Below are positions 1 through 10,983 of a stretch of DNA of 64,000 nucleotides, piece by piece (the stretch's first letter is position 1; the number at the start of each line of letters is the position of its first letter). The DNA comes from Lobosporangium transversale (taxonomy: Eukaryota; Mortierellomycota; Mortierellomycetes; Mortierellales; Mortierellaceae): assembly GCF_002105155.1 (NCBI RefSeq), contig NW_019029004.1:310001-374000 (forward strand), written 5' to 3'. Made by a program: the position numbers and the translations under genes. A model generated the notes under the pieces. That model did no database searches. It was not told where the DNA came from and saw only the letters and a list, made by a program, of their open reading frames with translations.

Positions 1-1
1 A

Positions 2-604
2 GCTGATATTCTTTCCAGGCTGGATGCATTCGCTACAGTCTCATCCACCGCTGGTTCAGAGGATAAACAGCTCAAAAAGGATGGAGATGTTGTTGCAACA
101 ACGGACGGTTGTAATAGTGCAGAACACTCTACTGCTGCCGCTGACCCAAGGGTGGCGGCTCCTGCGGCGATGGGTCAACTTTCTCAGTTGGTTCTTGATG
201 AATTGCGACGTGAGATCAAAGATCTGCAAGAACTATCGCGGATACGGTTTGGGCGAGAAGAAGTAGTATTAGTATCTGCTTTTTTAGTGCAACCAGCGAA
301 TCATCCGACAACATCAACCGACACGCCAGAAGAGAATAGCGCCGCTAGTACTGCTGTAACGGCTGTAATAGAAAACACTGAAACTAAAAAGCTTGCACTT
401 GAACGCGACATTCAAGCCGCAGTTGCCGAAGAAAGTTACGAAGCGGCAGGTAAGGTTTACTAATTGTTATATTCAATTTGTTTTTAAGCACGGCATTGAA
501 CATTGTATGCGTTTTATGCGTTGTTCATTAATCGACGAATATTTACATACATCTTTTGTTTTCAAAATATAGCGGAGCTACAGGCACAGCTTGATGCTCT
601 GTAA
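2..604 (+). CDS. UVR-motif protein, C-terminal part (5' end outside window)
   Basis: The frame is open from the window edge, so the start lies upstream. Exons are 2-449 and 573-604, joined across a GTAAGG...TAG intron with frame kept, ending at TAA. About 160 residues are visible. The first 50 or so are polar, followed by a helical stretch (around QLVLDELRREIKDLQELS), then a Ser/Thr-rich linker. The last 27 residues form a UVR-like motif (LERDIQAAVAEESYEAAAEL), a two-helix pattern that in UvrB, UvrC and Clp adaptors mediates protein contacts. The intron cuts through this motif, and only the spliced form completes it. I do not recognise the whole protein and assign no function. Confidence 0.6.
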
Positions 605-1203
605 AAAGAACAATGATTCCTTTTTTCTTTTACCTTCCTTATACCCACACACCAAATTATTGTAGCGCAGTAATTAAATAGTATGTCAGAATGACTCAGA
701 GAAGGCTAATGAAATGTATTCAAGGTACCAGGCACAAAAAAAGAAGTTTTTTAAAGCCAACTACTTCTTGTTTTTTTTTTTTTTTGTCCGGCACTCCTAA
801 TACAGTACTGGCGTAGTCCTGACACACATGGTGCACATAGCATAGTGCATCAATATTTTCGTACTGGGTACATGTAATGTGCTGCGGGTAGATGAAAAAG
901 AAAAGGGTCACATGATACAAAGCACGTCTTTTTTCAGGGCGGGCGGATCAGAAAGAAACAAAGAACCACCAATTGTTGTGTGCTTTTGTAAAAATATCTT
1001 CTCTTCTCTCTTTTCTTTTTTTTTTTTTGTCATCAATAACCCTCCTCATTAACAGCTAGAAGAAACAAATATTCGCATTTACTGTTGAGACTTTCCTACA
1101 ACATACCATAGAAGAAAAGAAAAAAAAAGCTTTAAGAACAGCGTGTTACCAGGACACAAAGACAAACAACACAACTCCCCAGTCAAAAGAAATCGGATTC
1201 ACC
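605..1203. other. Intergenic region between the UVR-protein gene and MetRS
   Basis: No coding region is supported here. The stretch holds the 3' flank of the first gene and the promoter and leader of the methionyl-tRNA synthetase gene. It includes a T15 run at 771-785 and T/C-rich sequence around 1000-1029. A 66-codon reverse-strand frame here contains a homopolymer-encoded Lys run and looks spurious. Confidence 0.6.
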
Positions 1204-3756
1204 ATGTCATCTCCAACAACCATTAAAGCTGGAATTGCGCTTCCGCCCAAGAACCCTCACAAGTAAGACAAATTGGATTATTTATGAGTGCTTTGCAGTG
1301 GAAAGAAAGAAAGAAATAAAGAATCATCTTTATGGATACAGGTCCATTATGGTACTAACGACATTTGAGCACTGTGCTACATCGTGATACTGCAGGGTTC
1401 CAATTCCCGGTCAGCGTAACGTGTTGATTACCTCTGCCCTACCTTATGTTAACAACGTTCCCCACTTGGGCAACATTATCGGCTCCACTCTTAGTGCAGA
1501 TGTTTATGCAAGGTAAAGAAAAAAAAGTAGTAGATGGTGCTACAACTTCTGTTTTTAATCTTTATTTCTCATTTTTTTTTTTTTTTATTTTTTTTTTTAT
1601 TTTTTTTTTTATTTTAAAAAAAAAAGGTATCAACGTGTACGTGGTATCAATGCACTCTACATTTGTGGTACAGATGAGTATGGTACTGCAACAGAAACCA
1701 AGGCGTTGTCCGATGGCGTAACATGCCAGGAACTGTGTGACAAATACCACCCAATTCATAAACAGTGTTATGAATGGATGGAAATTGACTTTGACAAGTT
1801 TGGAAGAACTACGACCGAGGAGCAGACAAAGATTGCACAGGACATTTTCATGAGATTATACGAGCGTGATCTCTTAGTCGAGGATTCTATGCCTCAACTC
1901 TATTGTAGCCAATGCGATAGGTAAGAGACAAGCAAGAAGCTTTTTACTAGGTTGGGTTACTCTTTGTCTCAATTGAGATAAGGAAGATACTGACTCTACT
2001 TGTACGCTTCAATGATTTTTCTCCTTCCTAAAACGATAGATATCTTGCGGATCGTTTTGTTGAAGGAACTTGCCCAAGATGCAATTACGATGTATGTAGA
2101 TCAACTTCGTTGTAAACAAAAAGTTTCCCAATGAAGAAAACATCAAGCTGACTTCTCTCTCTTGTACCTTTGACTTTTATCCTGATAGGATGCCCGTGGT
2201 GACCAATGCGACCAATGCGGAAATCTATTGAACGCAATAGATCTTATCAACCCTCGTTGCAAACTTGATGGCAACCGTCCTGTCCAGAAGCATTCGAAAC
2301 ACCTGTTTTTGGATTTGGGTAAGCTACAAGCCAGGTGCGAAGCTTGGGCCGAGAAAGCAGCTGTTGAGGGTAAATGGTCTGCGAATGGTAGGATCATTAC
2401 ACAAGCTTGGTTCAAGGAAGGATTAAGGTTGCGCTGCATTACTCGTGATGTGAAATGGGGTACTCCTGTCCCTCTTGAAGGATGGGAGGGTAAGGTTTTC
2501 TATGTTTGGTTTGATGCTCCTATTGGATACCCATCTATCACGGCCACATATACCAAGGAGTGGGAGAAATGGTGGAAGAACCCCAAGGATGTCAAGTTGT
2601 ACCAGTTCATGGGTAAAGACAACGTCCCCTTCCACACTGTCATCTTCCCAAGCTCTTTGATTGGAACTGGCGAGGAATGGACACTCTTGAATACTCTTAG
2701 TACCACTGGTAAGCTAATTTCTATTTTCCATTTGGCAATTTTCCTCGTAATTTGAGGAATGATATCATGACTGACATTGCATATTTTGCACCAAACATAG
2801 AATACCTCCAGTATGAGACTGGCAAGTTTTCAAAGTCGCGTGGTGTCGGTATCTTTGGTAATAACGTTCAAGAGACTGGAGTTCCTCCTTCAGTCTGGCG
2901 TTACTATCTTCTTTCGAATCGTCCCGAGACGAACGACTCTCAATATCTGTGGAAAGACTTTATTGCCCGTAACAACAATGAGTTGTTAGCCAATGTTGGC
3001 AACTTTGTGAATCGTGTGATCAAGTTTGTGAATGCCAAGTATGATAATGTCGTCCCTTCGCTCGAGACCGCAGCTGCTCCTACGGAATCGGACGAAAAAT
3101 TGATTCGCGAGGTTAATGAGAAGCTCAAGCTATACATCGAGGCTCTGGATGACGTGAAGATCCGTGAGGCTCTTCGTCTAGCGATGGAGATATCGGCCCT
3201 TGGAAATGTCTATTTGCAAGAAAATAAGATTGACAATACTCTTTTTGCAGAACACAAGGACCGCTGCGACCGTGTTGTTATTACTGCTTTGAACTTGATT
3301 TACTTATTGTCAGCCATTCTATTCCCTTACATGCCTTCCACCTCTGACTCAATTGTCCGTCAGCTCAACGCCCCACTCCGCCTGTTACCTGATGAGTTCA
3401 GAATCGATGCCATCTTGGCCGGACATGTCATCAACAAGGCCGAGTACCTGTTCAAGCGCATTGATGAAAAGATGGAGGATATCTGGAGAAACAAGTACGG
3501 CGGCAATTCGTCCGTGCCCGAGCCTGATGACAAGAAGAAGAAGAAGAAGGCTGCAGCCAAGGCCGCTGCTCCTGTCTTTCAAGGCGAAAAGCCTGCTGAG
3601 GCCATTGCGCTCGAGAAACAGATCGAGGAGCAAGGCGCAAAAGTTAGGGAATTGAAGACTGCCAAAGCTGATAACGCTGTTGTTCAGAACGAGGTCCAGA
3701 CTTTATTGGCTCTTAAGAAAGATCTCGCAGATCTTTTTGCCAAGCTCACAGTCTAA
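1204..3756 (+). CDS. MES1: Methionyl-tRNA synthetase, cytosolic
   Basis: Class I aminoacyl-tRNA synthetase that charges initiator and elongator tRNA-Met in the cytosol. Exons are 1204-1262, 1396-1512, 1627-1920, 2040-2091, 2189-2708 and 2801-3756, giving 665 residues with every junction in frame. Visible motifs are the HIGH-type signature PHLGN (about residue 42), a CPRC...CDQC zinc knuckle (about residues 168-185, split by intron 4), and the eukaryotic KMSKS variant KFSKS (about residue 357) followed by SRGVG. The anticodon-binding helical domain follows. A Lys-rich linker ([15 protein letters not shown]) leads into a C-terminal WHEP-type helical hairpin (about residues 605-660). There is no N-terminal GST-like domain of the kind found in yeast Mes1; the protein starts only about 25 residues before the catalytic core. 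Identification is very secure. Confidence 0.95.
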
Positions 3757-4106
3757 GTGGTCGCTAGAATAATGGTTAGAAGTAAAGTACAAAAAAGTAT
3801 CAGGTTGCATATATATTTATATTTGTATATATTTTAAATCTGCCAGTTAAACAAACAATAAAAAAAAAAGAGTTTAGAACACATTTTATCCCAAAGAACG
3901 ACTTGGATCATTGCAACTGGAGATGAAAAAAGTATTGGAACGATAGAGCTGTACCTAATTCCTTTTATTTTCAAATCCCTATACCGCAATATCTCTAAGC
4001 TCATCAATCTAAGCATTTTTCATCAAGGATCGGAATCTTCTTTTTTCTTTATGGTTGTTTGAGCCTGATACTATTTACTGTAACCTATTTGTCTGTGAAT
4101 TATATG
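3757..4106. other. Shared 3' flank of convergent MetRS and RPN10 genes
   Basis: AT-rich sequence between two stop codons that face each other. It contains short A runs and ATATATTTATAT-type sequence suited to 3' processing in both directions. No ORF or RNA gene is seen. Confidence 0.6.
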
Positions 4107-4469
4107 TTACTTGTTCTCATTATCTTTGTCATCTTTTTTATCCTGGTCCGCCTTGTCGTCCGCTTTACCATCTCCAGCGCTGTTCGAAGCCGACGAGAAA
4201 CCTTGAAGGACATTCTGGATACGGGGATCTGTGGTGTCAACACCTGAAAGCGAGCCTAAGACAGAATTCATGAAATCCGGATCTTGCATTGCTTCATCAG
4301 CTGCTGCTGAGGAGTTGTCGTTGCCTGCCATTGACATTTGAATTGCCCGTTGCATCTCCTCATCCTCTGTCAGTCCTTCCATGTTGTGGTCATCCTAAGA
4401 AAACACAATCGATATTTAGCAACATTAGAACACAAATCGCAGGGTTTACTTTTTGGCAGTCAATTTGCA

Positions 4470-4504
<35 letters not shown>

Positions 4505-5232
4505 CAAGAAGTGTAGGCATACATCCGACTGTGATGAGGCGAGTGCTTGAGCCAGCAGGTCATCGCTGGTTGAGATAGCACTAGCAGACGCAGCGTGAGT
4601 AGAAGCAACTGTAGTTTCTGCTCCGCCTTCTGTTGTGGCGGCGCTGCTATTAGCAGCTTCCTGACGCGCGCGCTCCTCCTCCATTGAAATTCTGAGTGCT
4701 AGTGCCAATTCAGGATCCAAGTTGGGATCGACTCCGAACTCGTAAGATCCACCACCACTGGAGACGTATGCTGGTGCCGAACCATCCTCTCCTGCGACAA
4801 TAGCAGAGCTGACAAGGACATCACTCAATAGATGTGGTCCTGGTGGGACTGTGACAAGATTGCTGGGAAATCAAAAATTCAAATTACAATAGTAACAATT
4901 AATTGTTAGTAAAAAGTTCCCATGGAAATTCCACTTTAGTTCCTATGGGTATGAGTTTGACATACCTATTATCGTTGTTGTTGACAGCAGCCACAAAGGC
5001 CTCCAACTTTGTTGTGTTCTCAGCCTCTTCCCCAAAGTTGATCACATCCACTGCGATGTTGTTTTTCTTTAGTTTCTTGGCCAGTTTAACCAACATCTTT
5101 TCATCCTCTTCCACTGGACTTCCTACGAACACAATGATCCTTTGTCTTTGATTCTTGTTCTGACGATGCTTCAGCGCAAGCTATAAATTGCGTAGGCATG
5201 TGTACTTTCGATTAGTGAGCGAATACATAGGT

Positions 5233-5274
<42 letters not shown>

Positions 5275-6005
5275 TACATTTCATTATTGCCCAAGGAGAC
5301 ACAGGCTAGGCTTACCTGAGCGATCTGAACACTAGTCGTAAAGGATGCTCGACCACCAATGGAGACATTATGAAGAGCAGACAGAATCTTGCCCATGTCT
5401 GATGTGAATGTCACCAGCACTTTAGGGCTATATATGTCCCACATTAAATAGGAATAGTAGTTGTAATGAGAATTAGAGAAAAAGAGAAAAGTATAGGCAG
5501 ATCAACCATAAAAAAATGATTTCCTTAATAGCTTTTTTCTCTGCCTTGCCTTTTTCCAGCCATGGTCATCAAACTGACTGTATTCTCGGGATTAGACTGG
5601 GTCTTTGCGTTAAAAATCAAGCTGACAGCATCAGCCTGAGCCTCCAAACGTGTTGGCGTATAGTCTCCACTAGAAGGATTGGATGAAGACCACAACGTCC
5701 AATGATGTGCAAAAAAAAAAAAAAAAAAGAAAAAAAAGAGAGAGATGCAGGGGGAAAGTTAGAAGAACGTAGATGTATTGTAGCGTAGAAAGCAGTTGGT
5801 GTTATCGACTTGATCCGGTGAGCATACTTTCTCATCCATTCTGAGTTATCCAGGCTAATCAATTGATACAAAGTTTGAAATGAAATATGATACAGTCAGC
5901 CCTATTTGTGCTCTTCAATATATACTATCTCCTGCGAAAAGAAATAATATATTGAAATCAAATTTATATAGTGCCCTACACTAAGATAGAAGCTTCCAAG
6001 ACCAT
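4107..6005 (-). CDS. RPN10: 26S proteasome regulatory subunit Rpn10 (ubiquitin receptor)
   Basis: Subunit of the 19S regulatory particle that captures polyubiquitinated substrates and stabilises the base-lid contact. Exons on the minus strand are 6005-5980, 5854-5828, 5669-5550, 5427-5316, 5180-4966, 4862-4523 and 4394-4107, giving 375 residues. The N-terminus MVLEASIL continues as [12 protein letters not shown], the start of the Rpn10 VWA domain (about residues 1-190). Two ubiquitin-interacting motifs follow: [14 protein letters not shown] (about 216-232) and [13 protein letters not shown] (about 291-305). The tail is acidic and Lys-rich. Intron 3 (5549-5428) must use a GC donor (AG|GCAAGG), because reading through meets a stop before any usable GT. 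Introns 2, 4 and 6 carry homopolymers of 18, 35 and 30 nt. The gene converges with MES1. Confidence 0.95.
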
Positions 6006-7467
6006 CGTTGTGATTATAGAACTATCCTTTTGTAAGGTGAGGTATGTTTAACTTTCCACTGATGGTTTTGACTTTGTCCTTTTCCTTGAAGAGTCTGTTG
6101 GTGTTCCAGAATCAAAGGGGCTCGAATAAGAATATGTATTGGTATGTGTATATATATATATATAAATCCTTGTGATTATGAAGTGTGTAATGTTTGAAAG
6201 AGAGAAGTGAACATTAAAATGAAATGAGGTTTTGTCAAGAATGCAAGCACACGCATGCGACGCGACACGTCATGCATAGGATATAGCTCAATATGCGCCG
6301 AAATTACGTCACTAATAGTCACGTGGTCAGTCAACATCTGTCCCGAGTTGATGTCGCGCTTACTTCAAGGATCCAATGGCGTTTCGGATAAAGAGCCACG
6401 TTGCCAACGGTGGAGGGGATCCCAGAAGAAAGTCTCCCCAGAGCAAGACATCCATGCTTGACTGTGTGCAGCTCTTTGAACTTAAAAAGACAGCAGTTAC
6501 AGGCGGAAGCCATTCATATTTAGCTCCAGGGATCAAAATATTAATGGGGCACCTTAGTATAAATCCTATGTTGTCTGAGTTGTTTACATTTGTGATTTCT
6601 TCGTACTTGTTGAGGCGTTAATCCTTGTTTACGACGTTCAATAATGGTATTCAGCGTTGTTATAGTATAACCCGAAAAGATGCTGCTGCTCCGCGCCAAA
6701 CGCTACTACACCGTATCTGGGGGCGCCGGAGCCTCAAGAACCGGAAGTTCTACTTTCAGGACTTCATTCTCCTGAAAGAGCTTTGTTAATGCAGGCTCGA
6801 ACATTCTGTCCGCCACAAACATAATTAATAGCATGATGATTGCTCATAGAAATATATTCTAAGCACAAACTCCATACTGTCGAGTGTTCATGAAGTATGG
6901 GAGCTAATAAAAAGAAGTATGGGCATAGCTCTCAAATAAGGTAGGAAGGATACGTTGAGCTGATCTTTTAGCTGGGTTATGTCATTACTCAAGATCGTGT
7001 GAGGCCAAGGACATGGTTAACACAGAAACTGTAACTTGTTAGTGTTGTGTCCGTGTCAAGAATCCGGCGTTTTGTAATAGCACTTAAAGGATCTTTAGAG
7101 CGCACTCGACACTGCAAGGAATCAGATTTGAGCTTCGGGTGTTACAATAAGTTGCTTTTTTGAGGGGAGGAAGGGACTGTTTGCTGCACACAGAGCTGAT
7201 CCTTTTTGTTTAGGTTCCTGACAATGGCTCATTGCTATATTACGCACAGCAGTGTAGTTAAGAGGGATATGTAATCTAACTTTTACAGTTCACTTTGAGT
7301 ATCTTGCTGACTTGCTTCATTTTGATGCTTATTTCCGGAAGGATTGTAGGAAGGAGTAAATAAATGCATTTGATTTATTTTTGCAAAAAAAAAAAAAAAA
7401 AAAAAAGAAAAAAAAAGGAAGCAGCATTAATGCTGGGATGGATGGTAAAGTATAAATAGTTGGTTAT
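6006..7467. other. Intergenic region between RPN10 and IPP1
   Basis: No gene is supported in this 1.46-kb stretch. It holds the RPN10 promoter on the left, with a TA-repeat at about 6148-6164, and the IPP1 3' flank on the right, with an interrupted A run at about 7385-7418. Several 60-80 codon frames occur without recognisable domains or splice context. One 38-codon reverse-strand frame (6822-6706) is listed under rejected items. Confidence 0.5.
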
Positions 7468-8881
7468 TTACAAGTTGCTTGTTCCAGAGATAAAGAACCA
7501 CTTGTCAACCGAGGGGTCGATAGGAGCAGCGGCCTTATCGGAGGCAGCAGGGACGGCTTTGACGGCATCGTCCTCGGGAGAGACCTTGTAAGGGCTGTCT
7601 TCAACGGTGAGATTGCTCCTATGAGCGTGAGAAAGCAAAAAGATGAAAAAAAAAAATCAGATCAATCGTCCATGCATCTCTTTGCGAATTTTGCGTATTC
7701 CTGATGACTACGCGGATAAATATATATAAGTAACTTACACCTGAATATCGTAGGCCTCAGCCTTGGAGGGGATGGCACCCTTGATCAAGCGCTCCCAGGC
7801 TTCATGAGTCTCCTTGACGACCTCCAATGCATACTTTCTGTTCTTGGCCTCACCAGAGAAGGCGAACTGGTTTTCGGGCTTGCCATCAGGGATCTTGTAA
7901 ATGCGGAACCACTCGTTAGTGGCGCGGATGAGACCAGGAAGATGACGCTCAACATCCTCAATATCGTTCAACTTGCTAGCAAGAGGATCGTTAACATCAA
8001 TGACAATAACCTTCCAGTCAGTCTCGCCTATCGATGATAAGATATGATTGATTTCAAAAAGCATGTTAATTTCAGTAGAGATAGGCTATTTTTCAATAAG
8101 CAAGAAGATGAACACAATTGATTATAGAGAAACCTTCATCCAAGAGAGCCATGACACCAAGGACCTTGACCTGCTTGATTTGACCAGTATAGCCGACTTG
8201 CTCACCAATTTCGCAGACATCAAGAGGATCGTTGTCACCGCGAGCCTTAGTCTCAGCATGGGACTGAGTTGGATCCTCCCAAGTCTATGAGAGCGAACCA
8301 TTAAAATGAGAAGTATGTTGCATCGCGTTATGTAAATGATATACAAGATTTTCCAGTGTCGTACGCTTTTTTTTTTTTTTTTTCTTTTTTTTTCCTTCTA
8401 AGAGCAATTCAAGGAAAGGTCAATAGAGAATGATTAGATTAGTGCATACCTGAGGGAAAGCACCATAATTCCAGATGTAGCCATGGTGGGGGAAGCAGTT
8501 ACGGACGAAGCGCAGCTTGCCCTTCTTGACATCCTGCTTGATGGGGTTGAAGGGCTCATCCTTGGAAATCTCCAACTTTGCGTTTGACCAACGAGGAATT
8601 TCAACAATCATGTTGAAGATGTTGTTGGCCTTGTCAGCGTAAAGAGGAACATCGTGAAATGCAGAGACAGGGGTACCATTGCGCTCTAGTCAGAAATGGC
8701 ATAAAAAAGATTGCTTTCAGGTTTAACATTCCACATGGTCGAATTCATTTTCTCGGCTTCTGCCCTTGAGTCACGTCTCTGTCATGTTTAGTATTGATGA
8801 GTACAGTTATTAATTACCGATGAAGACACGATGCTCAAGGGTGTTGGCAGAACCAACGGCGCGGGCAGAGAACTCAGACAT
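7468..8881 (-). CDS. IPP1: Soluble inorganic pyrophosphatase
   Basis: Family I soluble pyrophosphatase, hydrolysing PPi to two phosphates and so pulling biosynthetic reactions forward in the cytosol. Exons on the minus strand are 8881-8818, 8685-8450, 8284-8134, 8027-7739 and 7618-7468, giving 296 residues, close to the 287 of yeast Ipp1. The start [10 protein letters not shown] is followed by [18 protein letters not shown], then [12 protein letters not shown], then the metal-binding active-site signature [14 protein letters not shown]. The end is [10 protein letters not shown]. The donor of the last intron is CAGGT|GTAAGT: a donor one dinucleotide earlier would give an immediate stop, while this one yields DIQVSNLTVED as in the family. 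Intron 2 includes a T17 run in the plus-strand text (8367-8383). Confidence 0.95.
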
Positions 8882-10220
8882 AATGTGAGAAAAAATTTGA
8901 AAAGACGGTGAGGTTGAAGAGAAAAGAAAAAAAAGAAGACGACGGAAGGAATTAAGAGGACGACTTGATGATCGGGGATTTCATGCCCCTCAATCGACTT
9001 GCACACAAGATACCTCAGTCATGCCATCTGGAATCATGATGGCACCATACATAATCCTATCTCCTGCTTCCTCTGCTTTCCTTGCTCTTTTGGCTTACCG
9101 TGTTATGATAGCAAGAAACGATCAATCTTCAAGCTACCATCATATCTCTGGCAGTCATCCTAACCGTGCCAATTAGGCTATTGATTCCTCACGATTGGAC
9201 TATTGTTGACACGTAAAACACGTAAATTAAGACTCACAGTCAAATGTTGTGCATGCTACTACCAGCCACGTGTATCGTTTACGACGCGTGTTCTGATCGC
9301 GACTCTCTTGGATTCTAAATCCTTAACCGTTGTAATAACATCCTCGCACTCGCCTCCCTATAGCGCTGAAAATGGCTGTAGCCCCATCCGCTATTTCTAT
9401 CCTAATCGCACAACACTGATAACTATTTCTGATTTCTAGCGTCTTTTGTAAATAATATATTTGATTCCTCGATGTCATATTTGCAGATGTTCATCGTCTT
9501 TAATAGAAATAGCTGTTATTCCTGGAGTATTGAGAGAGGCGACTGTTCGGACTCCATATGATACTATATAAACACCTGAACACTACCACATGTCATTGAC
9601 TACTCTACGTCCCTTAAACAAAATTCTTAGCATACATCTGAACTTTTGCAAGGGATGTATTGATGCTTCGACAAACATGTAACATTTAATGGCGACATCA
9701 CAGCCCTTGGATTGTGGAAGGGCTGAAAGTATGCGGAAAACGGGAACCATTTGTGTTTTTACTAGCAACAAGCGTGGTTTCAAAAAGTTTGCCCCAAGGA
9801 ACAAATCCTATATCCTTGATTGCTCAAAAGAGACAATGTTGTCTTTTCTGCACCCCAAAAGCTCGCCACAATCCTATTGAAGCGTTCAGAGGCATTATTT
9901 GCCTCATAGTTTGAGGATTAGCGGACTTTCAGTCAAGTTTTATTGTTTTGAACAACACAGTAAATCCTGTCCATTCGAAGTGAAGTAGTCCCCCTAGATG
10001 GCAGCTATTCAGGGGATGCTAATCAATTCCGGTGAAATCAGAGCAGATTTGGATAACCAACAAGCACCGAACAGTCGCCAGAATAAAGAAGCACGTGGAA
10101 CAAGAAAACTGGCTCATGTAAGCACTATTTCTGATTTTACAAATTTCAAGTCCGAGTTCAATGCAGTCCAATGCAGCCCTATGCAGTCCCTTTACCTGTA
10201 AAAAAAACTTACGCATAGTA

Positions 10221-10248
10221 AATATATATATATATATATTATATATAG
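10221..10248. repeat. (AT)n microsatellite
   Basis: Near-perfect AT dinucleotide run with one phase break, in the intergenic region upstream of the spectrin-like gene. No function inferred. Confidence 0.8.
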
Positions 10249-10425
10249 CCATAGCCATGATCCATGGCCCATATTTATTTAAATATACTCCAAGATATTG
10301 TACATGTACACCGCTCATTGGAACCCGACTCTGCTTTTATGTGTACAGCAATGCCATAATAAATTAATTAAACATGCAGGCGAGAAGACTGTCGGCTCAC
10401 CAAAAAATATTCTTTTTTTTTCTTT

Positions 10426-10620
10426 TATATTATTGTCGCTCTTTTTATCGCTCTTGCTTTTCTGCCTGTTGTGTATCTCTCTCTCTTTTGTGCTCTCCCT
10501 TTCTCTTTCACTCTCGATTTTTCACTTCTCTCTTTCTCTCTTTCACTTTTACTTTCACTTTCATATTTCACTTTTTTTTCCCTCTGTTTTTTACTCTCTT
10601 TTATTGCCTACTTTCTAATT
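10426..10620 (+). promoter_or_regulatory. Pyrimidine-rich upstream tract of the spectrin-like gene
   Basis: Almost unbroken T/C sequence with CTCTTT, CTTTCTC and CACTTTTACTTTCAC units, ending about 360 bases before the ATG. A second CT-rich block lies at about 10846-10880. Such tracts are common in promoters and leaders of well-expressed filamentous-fungal genes. The assignment as promoter or leader is inferred from position and composition only. Confidence 0.4.
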
Positions 10621-10983
10621 TTTATTTGCATCACGTTCATTTGTTATCTGCTTTGATTGTCTCCTTGCACCTTTCTGCCTCCAACTTGTAGAATAGATCT
10701 TCCCTAATATCACTTTATACTCTCCCTATTGCCGTGGCGATAGACGAGAACAGAACAAAACAAATATTCAAAGAAAACCTGGTGCACACTCATACACTCA
10801 TACACTCATTCTCTTACTCTCAATCTGACACACATAGTCTTCTCTCCTTCCTTTCTCTCTCTCTTTTTTTTCTCCCCTTTCCGTCTTTGCCTTCTACATA
10901 ACGACCCTTAACTATCATCCTCTTGACAACAACCTTATAACTTTAATACCTAAGCCGATCAATACAGCATTGGCAGTGTAGCC

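Larger units (their letters stand above)
8882..10983. other. Intergenic region between IPP1 and the spectrin-like gene
   Basis: Two kilobases bounded by two 5' ends. I see no supported gene. The left part is the IPP1 promoter. A dinucleotide (AT)n run lies at about 10221-10248. From about 10400 the sequence becomes the pyrimidine-rich leader of the downstream gene. Frames of 60-106 codons here are either low-complexity (Leu/Phe/Ser from CT repeats) or lack recognisable content. Confidence 0.5.

Noticed and set aside
720-920. 66-codon reverse-strand frame before MetRS
   Set aside because: Its Lys run comes from a T15 homopolymer and there is no domain or splice support; it lies in the MetRS promoter.
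6706-6822. Short reverse-strand ORF (MFVADRMFEPALTKLFQENE...)
   Set aside because: It reads protein-like, but has only 38 codons, an upstream stop, and no recognisable family or neighbouring exons. It could be a relic of a mobile element.
10298-10691. Overlapping Leu/Phe/Ser-rich frames
   Set aside because: They translate the CT-rich leader of the spectrin-like gene and have no protein-like composition.
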